Source of the DNA: CAZMNY01 sp964567745
GTDB lineage: Bacteria; Planctomycetota; Planctomycetia; Pirellulales; Pirellulaceae
Length of the DNA stretch: 64,000 nucleotides
Direction: 5' to 3'
Assembly (NCBI GenBank): GCA_964567745.1
Contig: CAZMNY010000028.1
Location: forward strand, 1 to 64,000
Shown here: piece after piece, positions 8,966 through 17,100 of the stretch
Layout: each line of letters begins with the position of its first letter
Position numbering within the stretch: the first letter of the stretch is position 1
The notes under the pieces: generated by a model
Database searches by the model: none
What the model was told of the DNA's origin: nothing
What the model saw: only the letters and a program-made list of their open reading frames with translations
Made by a program: the position numbers and the translations under genes

Positions 8966-9826
8966 CTAGTCGTCTAAGCTGTGCAAGCCGCACTCGGTCT
9001 TCGCTGTTCCGCTCCAACGACCGGCCCGATCGTCCTCGCCCGCCATCACCGATCGAGTGCAAGGTTGGCAACCGATGCTTGTGTAACCCTGGTCATGCAG
9101 CGGATTGTAAGGAATGTCCTCGTCCGTGATCATTTTCCATATGTCTTGCTTGGTCGAATTCGCCAAAGGGCTCACTTTGACCAACTTGAATTTCTTGTCC
9201 CAACCGACAATCGGAGTCTTCGCGCGGTCAGGGCTTTGGTCCCGCCGAATCGCACTCGCCCAAGCGTGCTGACCCAAGACTGCAGAGTGCAATAGTTTGA
9301 TCTTCCGCTCGAAACAGCAGGTGTCCGGCTGGCTCACGTAGAGCGGACCGCCATGCTTCGCCTCAAACTCCGCCACCGACAACTCCGGCTTCTTCAACTC
9401 CACCTCAATCCCGTAACGCCGCTTGACCTCTTCCCGCAACTCCAAGGTCTCGGCGAACTGGTATCCCGTGTCGAGATTGAATATCGGTGTCTCCGGCGCG
9501 ATCGAGGCCAAAATATGGATGATGGTCATCCCCTCCGGCCCGAACGCCGTCGCCATCGTGAACTGCGGGGCGAATCTGTCGACCGCCCAAGCGAGAATCT
9601 CGTGAGGTCGAGCTGACTCTAAACGCTCGCTCTCACGGGCCAACTCAGCCAACAATTCCTCGGTCGGCTCCAATTGAGCCGCCACAGGCGGGGCCGCAGC
9701 ATCGCACGGATCGTGACACGCATCGCCCGTATTCTCCGCAACTTGTTGCGGAGACACGACTTTCAACTTCGGCACTGGTTCTGGATTCGCCATCCCACCT
9801 GCTCGAATCGGCAACGCGCTCGACAT
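8966..9826 (-). CDS. cysH: Phosphoadenylyl/adenylyl-sulfate reductase, Fe-S type
   Basis: The 286-residue enzyme reduces activated sulfate to sulfite. After a variable proline/alanine-rich extension of about 65 residues comes the PP-loop-like reductase domain. CC at 170-171 (TCCFERK) and C253/C256 (GCQPCT) form the four-cysteine pattern that binds a [4Fe-4S] cluster in APS-reducing CysH. The catalytic cysteine is in ECGLH (C279) at the C-terminus. The start at 9826 is set by GGAGGAG about 7 bases upstream; further Met codons exist up- and downstream. It is the first gene of the cluster and has its own promoter candidate. The APS versus PAPS preference cannot be proved from sequence, though the cluster motif favours APS. 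Confidence 0.93.
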   Translation of the reverse strand: MSSALPIRAGGMANPEPVPKLKVVSPQQVAENTGDACHDPCDAAAPPVAAQLEPTEELLAELARESERLESARPHEILAWAVDRFAPQFTMATAFGPEGMTIIHILASIAPETPIFNLDTGYQFAETLELREEVKRRYGIEVELKKPELSVAEFEAKHGGPLYVSQPDTCCFERKIKLLHSAVLGQHAWASAIRRDQSPDRAKTPIVGWDKKFKLVKVSPLANSTKQDIWKMITDEDIPYNPLHDQGYTSIGCQPCTRSVMAGEDDRAGRWSGTAKTECGLHSLDD

Positions 9827-9875
9827 CGACCCACTCCTCCATCTGCTCGCCTCGACAACCAAGCCGAGGCTCTCA

Positions 9876-9906
9876 ATCATACGAATGTTGATCATACAAG
9901 TCAACA
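9876..9906 (-). promoter_or_regulatory. cysH promoter with overlapping inverted-repeat operator candidate
   Basis: On the minus strand TTGACT (9899-9904) and TATGAT (9876-9881) are separated by 17 bases, a near-consensus sigma-70 promoter about 50 bases upstream of the cysH start. An inverted repeat TGTTGA (9886-9891) / TCAACA (9901-9906) with 9-base spacing overlaps the -35 element and spacer. A repressor bound there would block the polymerase. The nearby Rrf2 protein is the obvious candidate; that link is inference. Confidence 0.55.
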
Positions 9907-10131
9907 ATGATCTCGCCTAGATATGACATCGACCAAATGAGCCGCATTTCTTGAATAACCCGCATTTTCCGTCCTTCGAGTCGAGCGCCACAAGGCGTTC
10001 ATGTGGCCGAAGCGGGCGGCGGAACTGAGTCGTCCCCGATTTGCTGAGGGGATCAACGGCGGCCACGGCCTGAGAAACGGGCCTCGCTTGGCTACGGGTT
10101 AACGAGCGTAACCGAGTCATCTTGAGACAGG
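9907..10131. other. Intergenic stretch without a gene
   Basis: Beyond the cysH promoter, the rest of this gap (9907-10131) contains no frame with a recognisable protein and no clear RNA. Together with the cysH leader the gene-free stretch is about 305 bases. Confidence 0.5.
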
Positions 10132-10494
10132 TCAGGCCAGCCGCGATAGTTTCGTTTTGATCTCGGCAATACAGGCGTCAATGTAGGTCTTATGTGCCGG
10201 CCAGCGGTGGGGCGAGTTCTCAAGCAACCGAATCGCCTCTTCCCAGTCGCCGTTTTGGTCCATTCGCGAAGCGGCTTCGAGAGCGTCGGCTGGATTGGCG
10301 AGTCCTGGTTTGGCGATCGACGATTGTCGTGTTCGGGCGAATTCCCAACCAGATGAGGGCCGCGAGCGGCCCTGAGAACCAAGAAAGCAAAAGAATTACC
10401 AGCGGCGTCCGCCCACGTTTTGCGCGTCGCCCACCGCCCAAGCAGTCGGGGCGAAATAGACCACAAAGAAAATGATCCCCCCAACCGCAATCAT
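10132..10494 (-). pseudogene. Small membrane protein gene broken by two compensating frameshifts
   Basis: Three frames must be joined to read it. From the ATG at 10494, the first frame encodes a membrane helix ending in APTAWAVGDAQ. Near 10418-10421 (TTTT on plus) one base seems missing, and reading continues as KRGRTPLVILLLSWFSGPL and a second helix ending IWLGIRPNTTIVDRQ. Near 10309-10311 (TTT on plus) one base seems extra, and reading returns to the first frame as PGLANPADALEAASRMD, then a helical tail with GDWEEAIRLLE to a TGA at 10132. The joined product would be about 115 residues: two membrane helices plus a short TPR-like tail, a layout I associate with planctomycete small membrane proteins. 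Both shifts are in short A-runs, so sequencing error is possible. Confidence 0.72.
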
Positions 10495-10569
10495 CGCAAG
10501 ATCGGAAACCTATTGCATGAGCGCACCAAATCAATCAACGGGGGAAAACTTGAGCACAGGCTAGTCGCG

Positions 10570-11613
10570 CTAAACCTCGACGCGCGCGCTCGTCTTGACC
10601 GATTCGTCTTGCTTCATACAGAGGATAATCGCGTCTCGAGCAAGCTCACCCGAAAGCAGTGCGGACGGTCGGCCGCTTCGAATCGACTCGAATGCCTCAC
10701 TGATTTCACGTTCAAAGGCGGTGATGTCATCGACTTCACCCAAGTCGGGCGTCTCCACTGAACCATCTTCGTTAAGCACGGTGAGTGGCATGATGGATAC
10801 GCCGTCACCGATGACCGCCAACTCGAAGTGCAGTGTGGCTCGCTCGAAGTGAATTTCGAAGCCGTGCGTAAAGGGGCGACCCTGTTGGCCGATCACCCCG
10901 CTGCAAGCCGACACGACGAGACTTGAGTCTTCAAACGAGAACAGAGTGTTGCAGTACTCGACCGTCTCGCCGCGGACCCGTCCTTGGCTGTGTACGGCGG
11001 TCGGCATGCCGAAGAGGATACGAATCAGGTGGGCGTCATGGACATGCAAATCGATGAGCGGTCCGCCGACAGTTTGAGGATCGAAGAAATCGGGAATCCA
11101 TGATTGGCTGGGATCCGAGATCACTCGTTTGAACGAACCGCCGATCAGCTTTCCGTACCGTTCGCTTTGAATCGCTTCGAGAGCAAAGGCGTATTCAGGA
11201 AAGAACGGCAGCACTTGCGCGATGAGAAGTTGTCTTCCCGCTTGTTCGGCGACCTTCACCATCTCGACGCAATCATCCGTATTCAGCGCCATGGGTTTTT
11301 CGCAGAGGACATGCTTGCCGGCGGCGAGAGCGGCCTTCGTAACGGAAGCGTGCATATTCGGGGGCAAACAAATGTCAACCATATCGATTGTTGGGTCGGC
11401 CAACATCTCATCGACCGATTCATAGCACTTCACCGCGGACAGATCGACCTGTTCGCCGGCCGGACCGAAGTTGCCTTTGATGTCGGTCCAGTCGCCGGAA
11501 CGCTTCTTCTCGCTGCGCGTACATATCGCGACGACCTCAGCGTTGCTCAGTCGCGAATAGGCCAGCCAGTGAATCCAACCCATAAAGCCGACGCCGGCGA
11601 TACCAACTTTCAT
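10570..11613 (-). CDS. Gfo/Idh/MocA-family NAD(P)-dependent oxidoreductase
   Basis: The 347-residue protein has an N-terminal Rossmann fold (GVGFMGWIHWLAY, residues 6-18) and the family's catalytic EKP motif in HVLCEKPMALNTDDCV (about residue 96), followed by the C-terminal substrate domain with DLHVHDAHLIRILFG. Members oxidise or reduce sugars and inositols. The start at 11613 (MKVGIAG) is preceded by AGAGG at 9-base spacing. The upstream rhamnulokinase gene ends 53 bases before it on the same strand, so it may act on rhamnose or a related deoxysugar. There is no signal peptide, unlike many planctomycete members of the family, so it should act in the cytoplasm. Confidence 0.92.
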   Translation of the reverse strand: MKVGIAGVGFMGWIHWLAYSRLSNAEVVAICTRSEKKRSGDWTDIKGNFGPAGEQVDLSAVKCYESVDEMLADPTIDMVDICLPPNMHASVTKAALAAGKHVLCEKPMALNTDDCVEMVKVAEQAGRQLLIAQVLPFFPEYAFALEAIQSERYGKLIGGSFKRVISDPSQSWIPDFFDPQTVGGPLIDLHVHDAHLIRILFGMPTAVHSQGRVRGETVEYCNTLFSFEDSSLVVSACSGVIGQQGRPFTHGFEIHFERATLHFELAVIGDGVSIMPLTVLNEDGSVETPDLGEVDDITAFEREISEAFESIRSGRPSALLSGELARDAIILCMKQDESVKTSARVEV

Positions 11614-11666
11614 AGCGAAAAACCTCTTTAAGAAACTGTTGTGCGTGAAGTCGTAGGGCCGAGCGA

Positions 11667-13163
11667 TCAACCTTCCAGTCGGCAGAAACGATCGTAGGCT
11701 TCATCCCACGGCGCAGGATTCTGCGGCTCATACGTCGCCACATCAAAGCTATTGCGAATGACTTCGCGAGCATCAGCGATGGATCCAACGTCGCCGAGCG
11801 AGACGCATTGCATCATGATGTTTCCGATCGCAGTCGCCTCCGTCGGTCCCGCGACAACTTGACGATTACAAGCGTCCGCCGCCATCTGGCAGAGCAGCCG
11901 GTTTCGTCCGCCGCCGCCGACAATGTGAATCGTATTAAGCGACGCGCCGGTCAACTCCTCTGACCACTGCAACACTCGCCGGTACCGCAGCGCCAGGCTC
12001 TCCAAAGCGCAGCGAATGATGGCGCCTCGTGAATCGGGCGCGGCTTGGCCAGTTCGTTCGCACCAGGCGCGAATTTCAGCGGGCATGTTTTTCGGAGCGA
12101 CAAAGGCCGGATCGTCCGGCGCGATGAAACTGCGAAGCTGCGGTGCCTCTTCAGCTAACTCGACGAGCCGCGACCAACCGAACTCGTCGCCCTCCGCGGC
12201 CCACACTCGACGGCACTCTTGAATCAGCCAAAGCCCGGCAATGTTTTTGAGCAGTCGAGTTGTGGTGCCAACTCCGCCTTCATTCGTAAAGTTTCGAGCT
12301 CGGCACTCGGCGTTGATAATCGGATCGGGCGTCTCGACTCCCATCAACGACCACGTGCCGCTGCTGATATAGCACCAATCGGGTTGCGTTCCGAACTCGC
12401 CAGCAGCCGGTACGGCAACCACGGCGCTGGCCGTGTCATGTGTGCCCGGCAAGATGACTTCCACGGAGGGGTCGAGCCCGACGGCATTGGAAACCGACTT
12501 GCGAACTCCTCCCAGCCGCGACCCTGGCGAGCGAATCTCGCCAAAGATCCCGGTTGGCAATTCAAACTTTTCCATCAACTCGGTCGCCCATCGTTGTTCG
12601 CGAGGATTGAACAGCTGGGTGGTCGATACGTTGGTGTATTCGTTGAACTGTTCTCCGGTCAGCAACCAGTGAAACAGATCGGGAATCATCAGAAACCGAT
12701 CGGCGGCGTCCAATCGAGGCGAGCCGGCCAACCGCATGGAGTAGAGCTGAAACAGCGTGTTGAACTGCATGAACTGCAGTCCCGTATGCTCAAAAATCTC
12801 CTCGGCGGAAACCGTCTCGAACGCGCGCTCCATGATTCCGTTCGTGTGCGCGTCCCGGTAGTGCAGCGGGTTGCCAAGCAATTCGCCCTTGGCGAGCAAG
12901 CCAAAATCGACGCCCCACGTATCGACTCCGAGACTGGCGATCGAATCGCCGTATCGAGCGACGGACGCCCGCAAACCGTCTTGAATCGCCGACCATTGTG
13001 CGAGCAGATCCCACTGGAGCCGGTCGTTGACGGAGACTCCGCCGTTGTCAAAACGATGGACTTCCTCCAACTGAAGCTTTTGCCCGTCAAACGAGCCGCC
13101 AACGATTCGGCCGCTCGAAGCGCCCAAGTCCGCGGCAAGATATCGCTTTGTGGTCCCCGTCAT
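11667..13163 (-). CDS. rhaB: Rhamnulokinase (FGGY carbohydrate kinase)
   Basis: The 498-residue protein begins with the FGGY ATP-binding motif YLAADLGASSGRIVGG. It contains SLGVDTWGVDFGLL (near residue 78), LPGTHDTASAVVAVP and HIVGGGGRNRLLCQMAADAC, which match rhamnulokinase more than xylulo- or glycerol kinases. It phosphorylates L-rhamnulose to L-rhamnulose 1-phosphate, a step in rhamnose breakdown. Rhamnose isomerase and aldolase genes are not in the window. The gene is followed on the same strand by the Gfo/Idh oxidoreductase, and diverges from the isocitrate-lyase-superfamily gene. Confidence 0.9.
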   Translation of the reverse strand: MTGTTKRYLAADLGASSGRIVGGSFDGQKLQLEEVHRFDNGGVSVNDRLQWDLLAQWSAIQDGLRASVARYGDSIASLGVDTWGVDFGLLAKGELLGNPLHYRDAHTNGIMERAFETVSAEEIFEHTGLQFMQFNTLFQLYSMRLAGSPRLDAADRFLMIPDLFHWLLTGEQFNEYTNVSTTQLFNPREQRWATELMEKFELPTGIFGEIRSPGSRLGGVRKSVSNAVGLDPSVEVILPGTHDTASAVVAVPAAGEFGTQPDWCYISSGTWSLMGVETPDPIINAECRARNFTNEGGVGTTTRLLKNIAGLWLIQECRRVWAAEGDEFGWSRLVELAEEAPQLRSFIAPDDPAFVAPKNMPAEIRAWCERTGQAAPDSRGAIIRCALESLALRYRRVLQWSEELTGASLNTIHIVGGGGRNRLLCQMAADACNRQVVAGPTEATAIGNIMMQCVSLGDVGSIADAREVIRNSFDVATYEPQNPAPWDEAYDRFCRLEG

Positions 13164-13478
13164 GCAAGACTCGCTGCAACACTGGATGTCGAGAATAGTA
13201 ACCCTTGTTTGGTTTCAATGTATGTCCAATGCAGACGGACTAAAAGTGGCGTGAGACAATTCTCCTCCACATTGCAACAGTCGATTTGCCTCGCAACAAT
13301 AAGCAACGTTTAGCTCAAACCGCCGCACATGATCGTCGGGCCAACACTGTGGCGAGCTCGGGCGAGCGTGGCAGCTGCGACCAATCGGCGGCAATGCGCG
13401 AGGGCGACAATGCACGAGGGCGACAATGCACGGCGGCCGCAAAACACAACGGCGACAACACAAGACGGCGAACAAGCG
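13164..13478. other. Divergent intergenic region with a 16-bp tandem repeat
   Basis: The region lies between rhaB and the lyase gene and probably carries both promoters. It contains two adjacent perfect copies of a 16-base unit CGAGGGCGACAATGCA at 13399-13414 and 13415-13430, and a looser GGCGACAA repeat downstream. Open frames crossing it on both strands are repetitive and Arg/Ala/Ser-rich and are not believable proteins. Confidence 0.55.
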
Positions 13479-14345
13479 ATGAACGATGGACGAGTGGCGA
13501 CGATTCTGAAGCAGCACGGCTGCCTTGCCTTGCCAGGCGTCTTCGATGCACTTTCGGCGCGGATTGCCGAGCGGTCTGGAATCCCCTTGGGGTTCGTCTC
13601 GGGATATTCCGTCGCGGCAACGGCGTTGGGCATGCCCGATTTTGGCCTGCTCACTCAGACCGAGATCGTCGAGCAAGCTCGAAGGATCTGTGCGGCCGTG
13701 GAATTGCCCATTTTGGTCGACGCTGATACTGGATACGGCAATCCGCTCAACGTACGCCGAACCGTTCGCGAATTGATCGCGGCCGGCGCGGCGGGGTGCT
13801 TTCTCGAGGATCAAGCCTGGCCGAAACGGTGCGGCCACATGCAAGGCAAGAGCGTGATTGGAGCCGATCTTTACGCGGCAAAGATTCAAGCCGCGGTCGA
13901 CGTACGTGAGGATCGCGATTTCTTTATCGTCGCCAGGTCGGACGCGCTGGCCGTCGAGGGAATGTCATCCGCGATCGCGCGCGTCACCCGAGCTCGTGAG
14001 TTGGGCGCGGACGCATGTTTCATCGAGGCTCCACTGACACTGGAAGACTTGCAAACGATCGGACGAGAATCGCCTGGCCCCAACGTCGCCAACATGATTC
14101 GCGGAGGCCGCACGCCGCTACTTAGCAAGCGAGAATTGGGGGAACTGGGATTCAACTTGATTCTTCACCCACTATGCGGGCTCAACGCTGCCGCCGCCGC
14201 AATGCACAGCACTTTCGCCAGCTTGCAACGTGACGGCGATGCTCCCGAGACCGACTTCGACTTTCGTCAGTTCAACGAAATCGTCGATCTCCAATCGTAC
14301 ATGGAACTCGAGACGCGATACCAAACCGACCGAGAAAACGAATGA
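13479..14345 (+). CDS. Isocitrate lyase/PEP mutase superfamily enzyme
   Basis: The 288-residue protein has the motifs of the isocitrate lyase superfamily: metal-binding VDADTGYGNPLNVRRTV (about residue 84), EDQAWPKRCGHMQGK with the catalytic-type KRCGH loop (about 117), and a SDALAVEGMSSAI segment. The KRCGH cysteine is present in methylisocitrate lyases (PrpB) and related C-C lyases and absent from many PEP mutases, so a lyase or oxaloacetate decarboxylase activity is more likely. The start at ATG 13479 opens MNDGRVATILKQHGC; upstream extension is repetitive. It overlaps the ThuA gene by 4 bases (ATGA), indicating translational coupling. Confidence 0.85.
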   Translation: MNDGRVATILKQHGCLALPGVFDALSARIAERSGIPLGFVSGYSVAATALGMPDFGLLTQTEIVEQARRICAAVELPILVDADTGYGNPLNVRRTVRELIAAGAAGCFLEDQAWPKRCGHMQGKSVIGADLYAAKIQAAVDVREDRDFFIVARSDALAVEGMSSAIARVTRARELGADACFIEAPLTLEDLQTIGRESPGPNVANMIRGGRTPLLSKRELGELGFNLILHPLCGLNAAAAAMHSTFASLQRDGDAPETDFDFRQFNEIVDLQSYMELETRYQTDRENE

Positions 14346-15121
14346 AGACCCAATCGCCGCTTCGCATTACTGTTTGGAATGAATTCATTCACGAGAAGGA
14401 GAACTCGCAAGTCCGCGAGATCTACCCAGAAGGCATTCACACGACGTTGGCCGCCATGCTTGGCGAACGTCTGCCGGATGCCAAGATTCGCACCGCGACG
14501 TTGGATCAACCGAATCACGGCTTAGACGAAGAGGTGCTCGAACAAACGGACGTGCTTCTCTGGTGGGGACACGCCGGACATCACCTCGTCGATGACGCAA
14601 TCGTCGGCCAAGTACAAGAGCGCGTCTTGCAGGGCATGGGCCTAGTCTGTCTCCACTCGGCCCACGCTTCCAAGATCTTTCAACGGCTGTTGGGGACGAG
14701 CTGTATGTTGAGATGGCGCGAAGCCGCAGAAAAAGAACGGCTGTGGATCGTCGATCCCTCGCACCCGATCGTCGAGGGAATTGAGGGCGAGTTTTTTGAG
14801 TTGCCTGAGACGGAGATGTACGGCGAGTTTTTTGATATCCCAACGCCGGACGAACTGTTGTTGATCAGCTGGTTTGAAGGGGGCGAGGTGTTTCGTAGCG
14901 GTTGTGTTTTTCGTCGCGGCAAAGGGCGGATCTTTTACTTTCGGCCCGGTCACGAGACATTTCCAATTTACCACGACGAAAACGTTCAGCGGATCATCGC
15001 CCAGGGCGCTCAATACGTTCGACCGTCCGGCTCAGCTTATTTTGGCAACGGCAGAAACATCACCTCGCCGCTCGAGACCATTCAAGCCGACCACGAAGTC
15101 GACGACTCGCTGCACAAGTAA
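14342..15121 (+). CDS. ThuA-domain protein (trehalose utilisation-like)
   Basis: This 259-residue cytoplasmic protein belongs to the ThuA family, a glutamine-amidotransferase-like fold found in sugar catabolism operons. Motifs include ITVWNEFIHEKENSQVR at the N-terminus, DVLLWWGHAGHHLVDD (about residue 77), GLVCLHSAHASKIF and GKGRIFYFRPGHETFP. ThuA in Sinorhizobium acts on disaccharide-derived ketosugars; the substrate here is unknown. Its ATG overlaps the stop of the lyase gene. The stop abuts, without gap, the stop of the convergent DUF1570 gene. Confidence 0.9.
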   Translation: MKTQSPLRITVWNEFIHEKENSQVREIYPEGIHTTLAAMLGERLPDAKIRTATLDQPNHGLDEEVLEQTDVLLWWGHAGHHLVDDAIVGQVQERVLQGMGLVCLHSAHASKIFQRLLGTSCMLRWREAAEKERLWIVDPSHPIVEGIEGEFFELPETEMYGEFFDIPTPDELLLISWFEGGEVFRSGCVFRRGKGRIFYFRPGHETFPIYHDENVQRIIAQGAQYVRPSGSAYFGNGRNITSPLETIQADHEVDDSLHK

Positions 15122-16492
15122 TCAGCGGAGGTTGCGCGCGGCCTGTTCCGCCAACGCTCGATTGGCGAAGACTTTTACATTCAGCCGAGCCGACGCGCGA
15201 ACGTTGGGCGGCGCAGCGGCCAAGCTCTCAGTTCGCCAACTGTGCACGGCTGCCGGAGAGGACGTGATGACCATTCGCCGCAGGTTTCCGATGTCCAAGA
15301 CAGCCAGATAGTGAGGCTGATTGAGGATCGGGTTGACGTACGGCAGCTTCGCCAAGTGTTTAAACAACAACGACTGCAGTTTTGCGTAGTCGTTGCCAAA
15401 GTGTTTCTCGAACACGGCAACCGAATCCTGCTGCTTGTCGAGCGGTTTGGCGGCGCTAACTTCCCTCAGATAGGCAAAGAAATCTTCGCGCCGGTTTTTC
15501 GCCAAGTAGTCGGTCAACGCCCATGACATCGCGTAACCGGTCGGATCCAGCTCCTTGGCCGAGACGGTTTGCTGCACGAGTCCGCCATCTTGAATGCCAC
15601 CGGGATTCGTTTTGAGCCATTCCTTGAGCGAGTACATTCGCATCTGATTAGCTTTGCCGACGCCGGCCCAGCGAATGTTGCGACCGGTCGAAGTTGGCGC
15701 AAAGAACTCCGGCACGCCCTCGCTGATCCACATCGGCCAGGAACTCAACCGCTGCTGAACGCCGATGCTATGCAAGATCTGGTGGACACCTTCATGGGCG
15801 ATGGTCGAGATCGATTGTTGGATCGCGATCGATGGCGCCGTCTGAGCCAAACTCGACTGCTCATACATGATCACGTAGTTGCTGACCGTGTTGTAATAGG
15901 CAACCACTTCCGCAGGCATGGAACGGTAGGCTTGATACTCTTTCTGCGTTCGGAACATGACGACCACCAGAGGCGAATCGGGCTCCTTGACCGTTAGCCG
16001 CTGACGTTTACAGTAAGCGAGCAGAGCGGGGTACATCGTCTCGAGAATTCGACTGGTCGCTTCGTAAAACGGCTTGCTCGTGTTGTAGACATAGACGTAC
16101 CGCCGAGTAGCCCCTGTCTTGAATCCCGGAAACCGTTCCGCCAACTGCTTCTTGAGCTCTGTTTTGTCGGCCGCCTCAAACGGTCGATCCGTCGATTGCG
16201 CATCGTTGATTTGCATCGATCGCAAGCGGTTGTCAGGCATCTGGACGACTCGCGTGTCGCCGACTTTCAGAAAGACTTTGGCGACGGTCGGCTCACCCTC
16301 CGAATCGGTTACGAGCAATCGCTCGCCCTCGCCGGGCAACACCGGCAGTCCGCGGGGAACTCGGAGACCGAGGTCGGCCGAGTCAACTTTGGGCGGCGGC
16401 AACTGCGCGGCGGCAGGCCAGGCCAAGAAGACTGACAGCAGGCATCCGGCAACAGCTTGAATTGAAGAACTTATCCAGCGTCCGATTCGCAT
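15122..16492 (-). CDS. Secreted DUF1570 protein, putative metallopeptidase
   Basis: The 456-residue protein has a signal peptide (hydrophobic core about residues 12-27, cleavage after AAA). A variable region follows, then a gluzincin-like core: HEGVHQ (about residues 233-238) and a downstream EGVPEFFA that could provide the third metal ligand. This is the pattern of DUF1570 proteins, abundant and uncharacterised in planctomycetes. HEGVHQ keeps the His-Glu-x-x-His layout needed for zinc binding. The start at ATG 16492 (MRIGRW) is preferred to one five codons upstream because it leaves a normal signal peptide. It may cleave peptides in the periplasm; no activity is known. Confidence 0.82.
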   Translation of the reverse strand: MRIGRWISSSIQAVAGCLLSVFLAWPAAAQLPPPKVDSADLGLRVPRGLPVLPGEGERLLVTDSEGEPTVAKVFLKVGDTRVVQMPDNRLRSMQINDAQSTDRPFEAADKTELKKQLAERFPGFKTGATRRYVYVYNTSKPFYEATSRILETMYPALLAYCKRQRLTVKEPDSPLVVVMFRTQKEYQAYRSMPAEVVAYYNTVSNYVIMYEQSSLAQTAPSIAIQQSISTIAHEGVHQILHSIGVQQRLSSWPMWISEGVPEFFAPTSTGRNIRWAGVGKANQMRMYSLKEWLKTNPGGIQDGGLVQQTVSAKELDPTGYAMSWALTDYLAKNRREDFFAYLREVSAAKPLDKQQDSVAVFEKHFGNDYAKLQSLLFKHLAKLPYVNPILNQPHYLAVLDIGNLRRMVITSSPAAVHSWRTESLAAAPPNVRASARLNVKVFANRALAEQAARNLR

Positions 16493-17100
16493 TTCACTCG
16501 CTCGCATTTCCGTCTCGGCCCGACGTAGGTTGGCAACGCAGCATATCAGTCTCTATCACCATTGTAGCTCTCCGCCCACAAAAGAAGAAAATGTCTGACT
16601 CGCCCTTCTCGGCGAACCCGTTCGGATCGCTGTCTTAGGTACTCGAATTGCTCGTTCAAGAAAGCGAAAAAGCCAGGGTCAACCAGCCGTGGGCAGAACT
16701 GCTGGCGACCTCTGGCCCTAGCGCCGGAGCGCTATTTCGATGGGATTTCGTTGAGCCGTGGCCCGACGAAAAAGAGCCCTTATGCGATCGCAGCGCAGGT
16801 TTCCCAAAGTTCGAGCGCGCTAAGATGGCTATTGGGTTGCAGTGGAGTTAGATACGCCTCGTACGACAAAGCGATGTCCGCGCAGCGAACAGCAATCCGA
16901 TGACGTGTGACGACATGAATGATCCCAATCTGCCGGTCGTCGACTGCCCACAATGACTTGACTAGGCTCGTCAGACCGCTGATGCCGTGAAGCACTTCAA
17001 GGCGAGATAATGCTTAACGTCGTGACGAGATTGCGGTACCCTAGCGGAATCCACCCGCAAGATCTACACCACACCTCGGCGCCCGTCGAGAAAGGCGAAA
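16493..17100. other. 608-bp intergenic region, no gene seen
   Basis: This lies between the divergent DUF1570 and sulfatase genes. Short open frames are present but have no composition or motif support. Around 16670-16740 there are several loose complementary arms (AGGGTC, CCAGC/GCTGG, CCCT), too imperfect to call an RNA. AGAAAGG just before 17101 is a plausible ribosome binding site for the sulfatase. Confidence 0.5.

Noticed and set aside
13329..13478. Extended N-terminus for the isocitrate-lyase-superfamily protein
   Set aside because: The added 50 residues are encoded by tandem repeats and do not match the family; ATG 13479 fits.
16648..16851. Short open frame in the gap before the first sulfatase
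   Set aside because: No ribosome binding site, motif or plausible composition.
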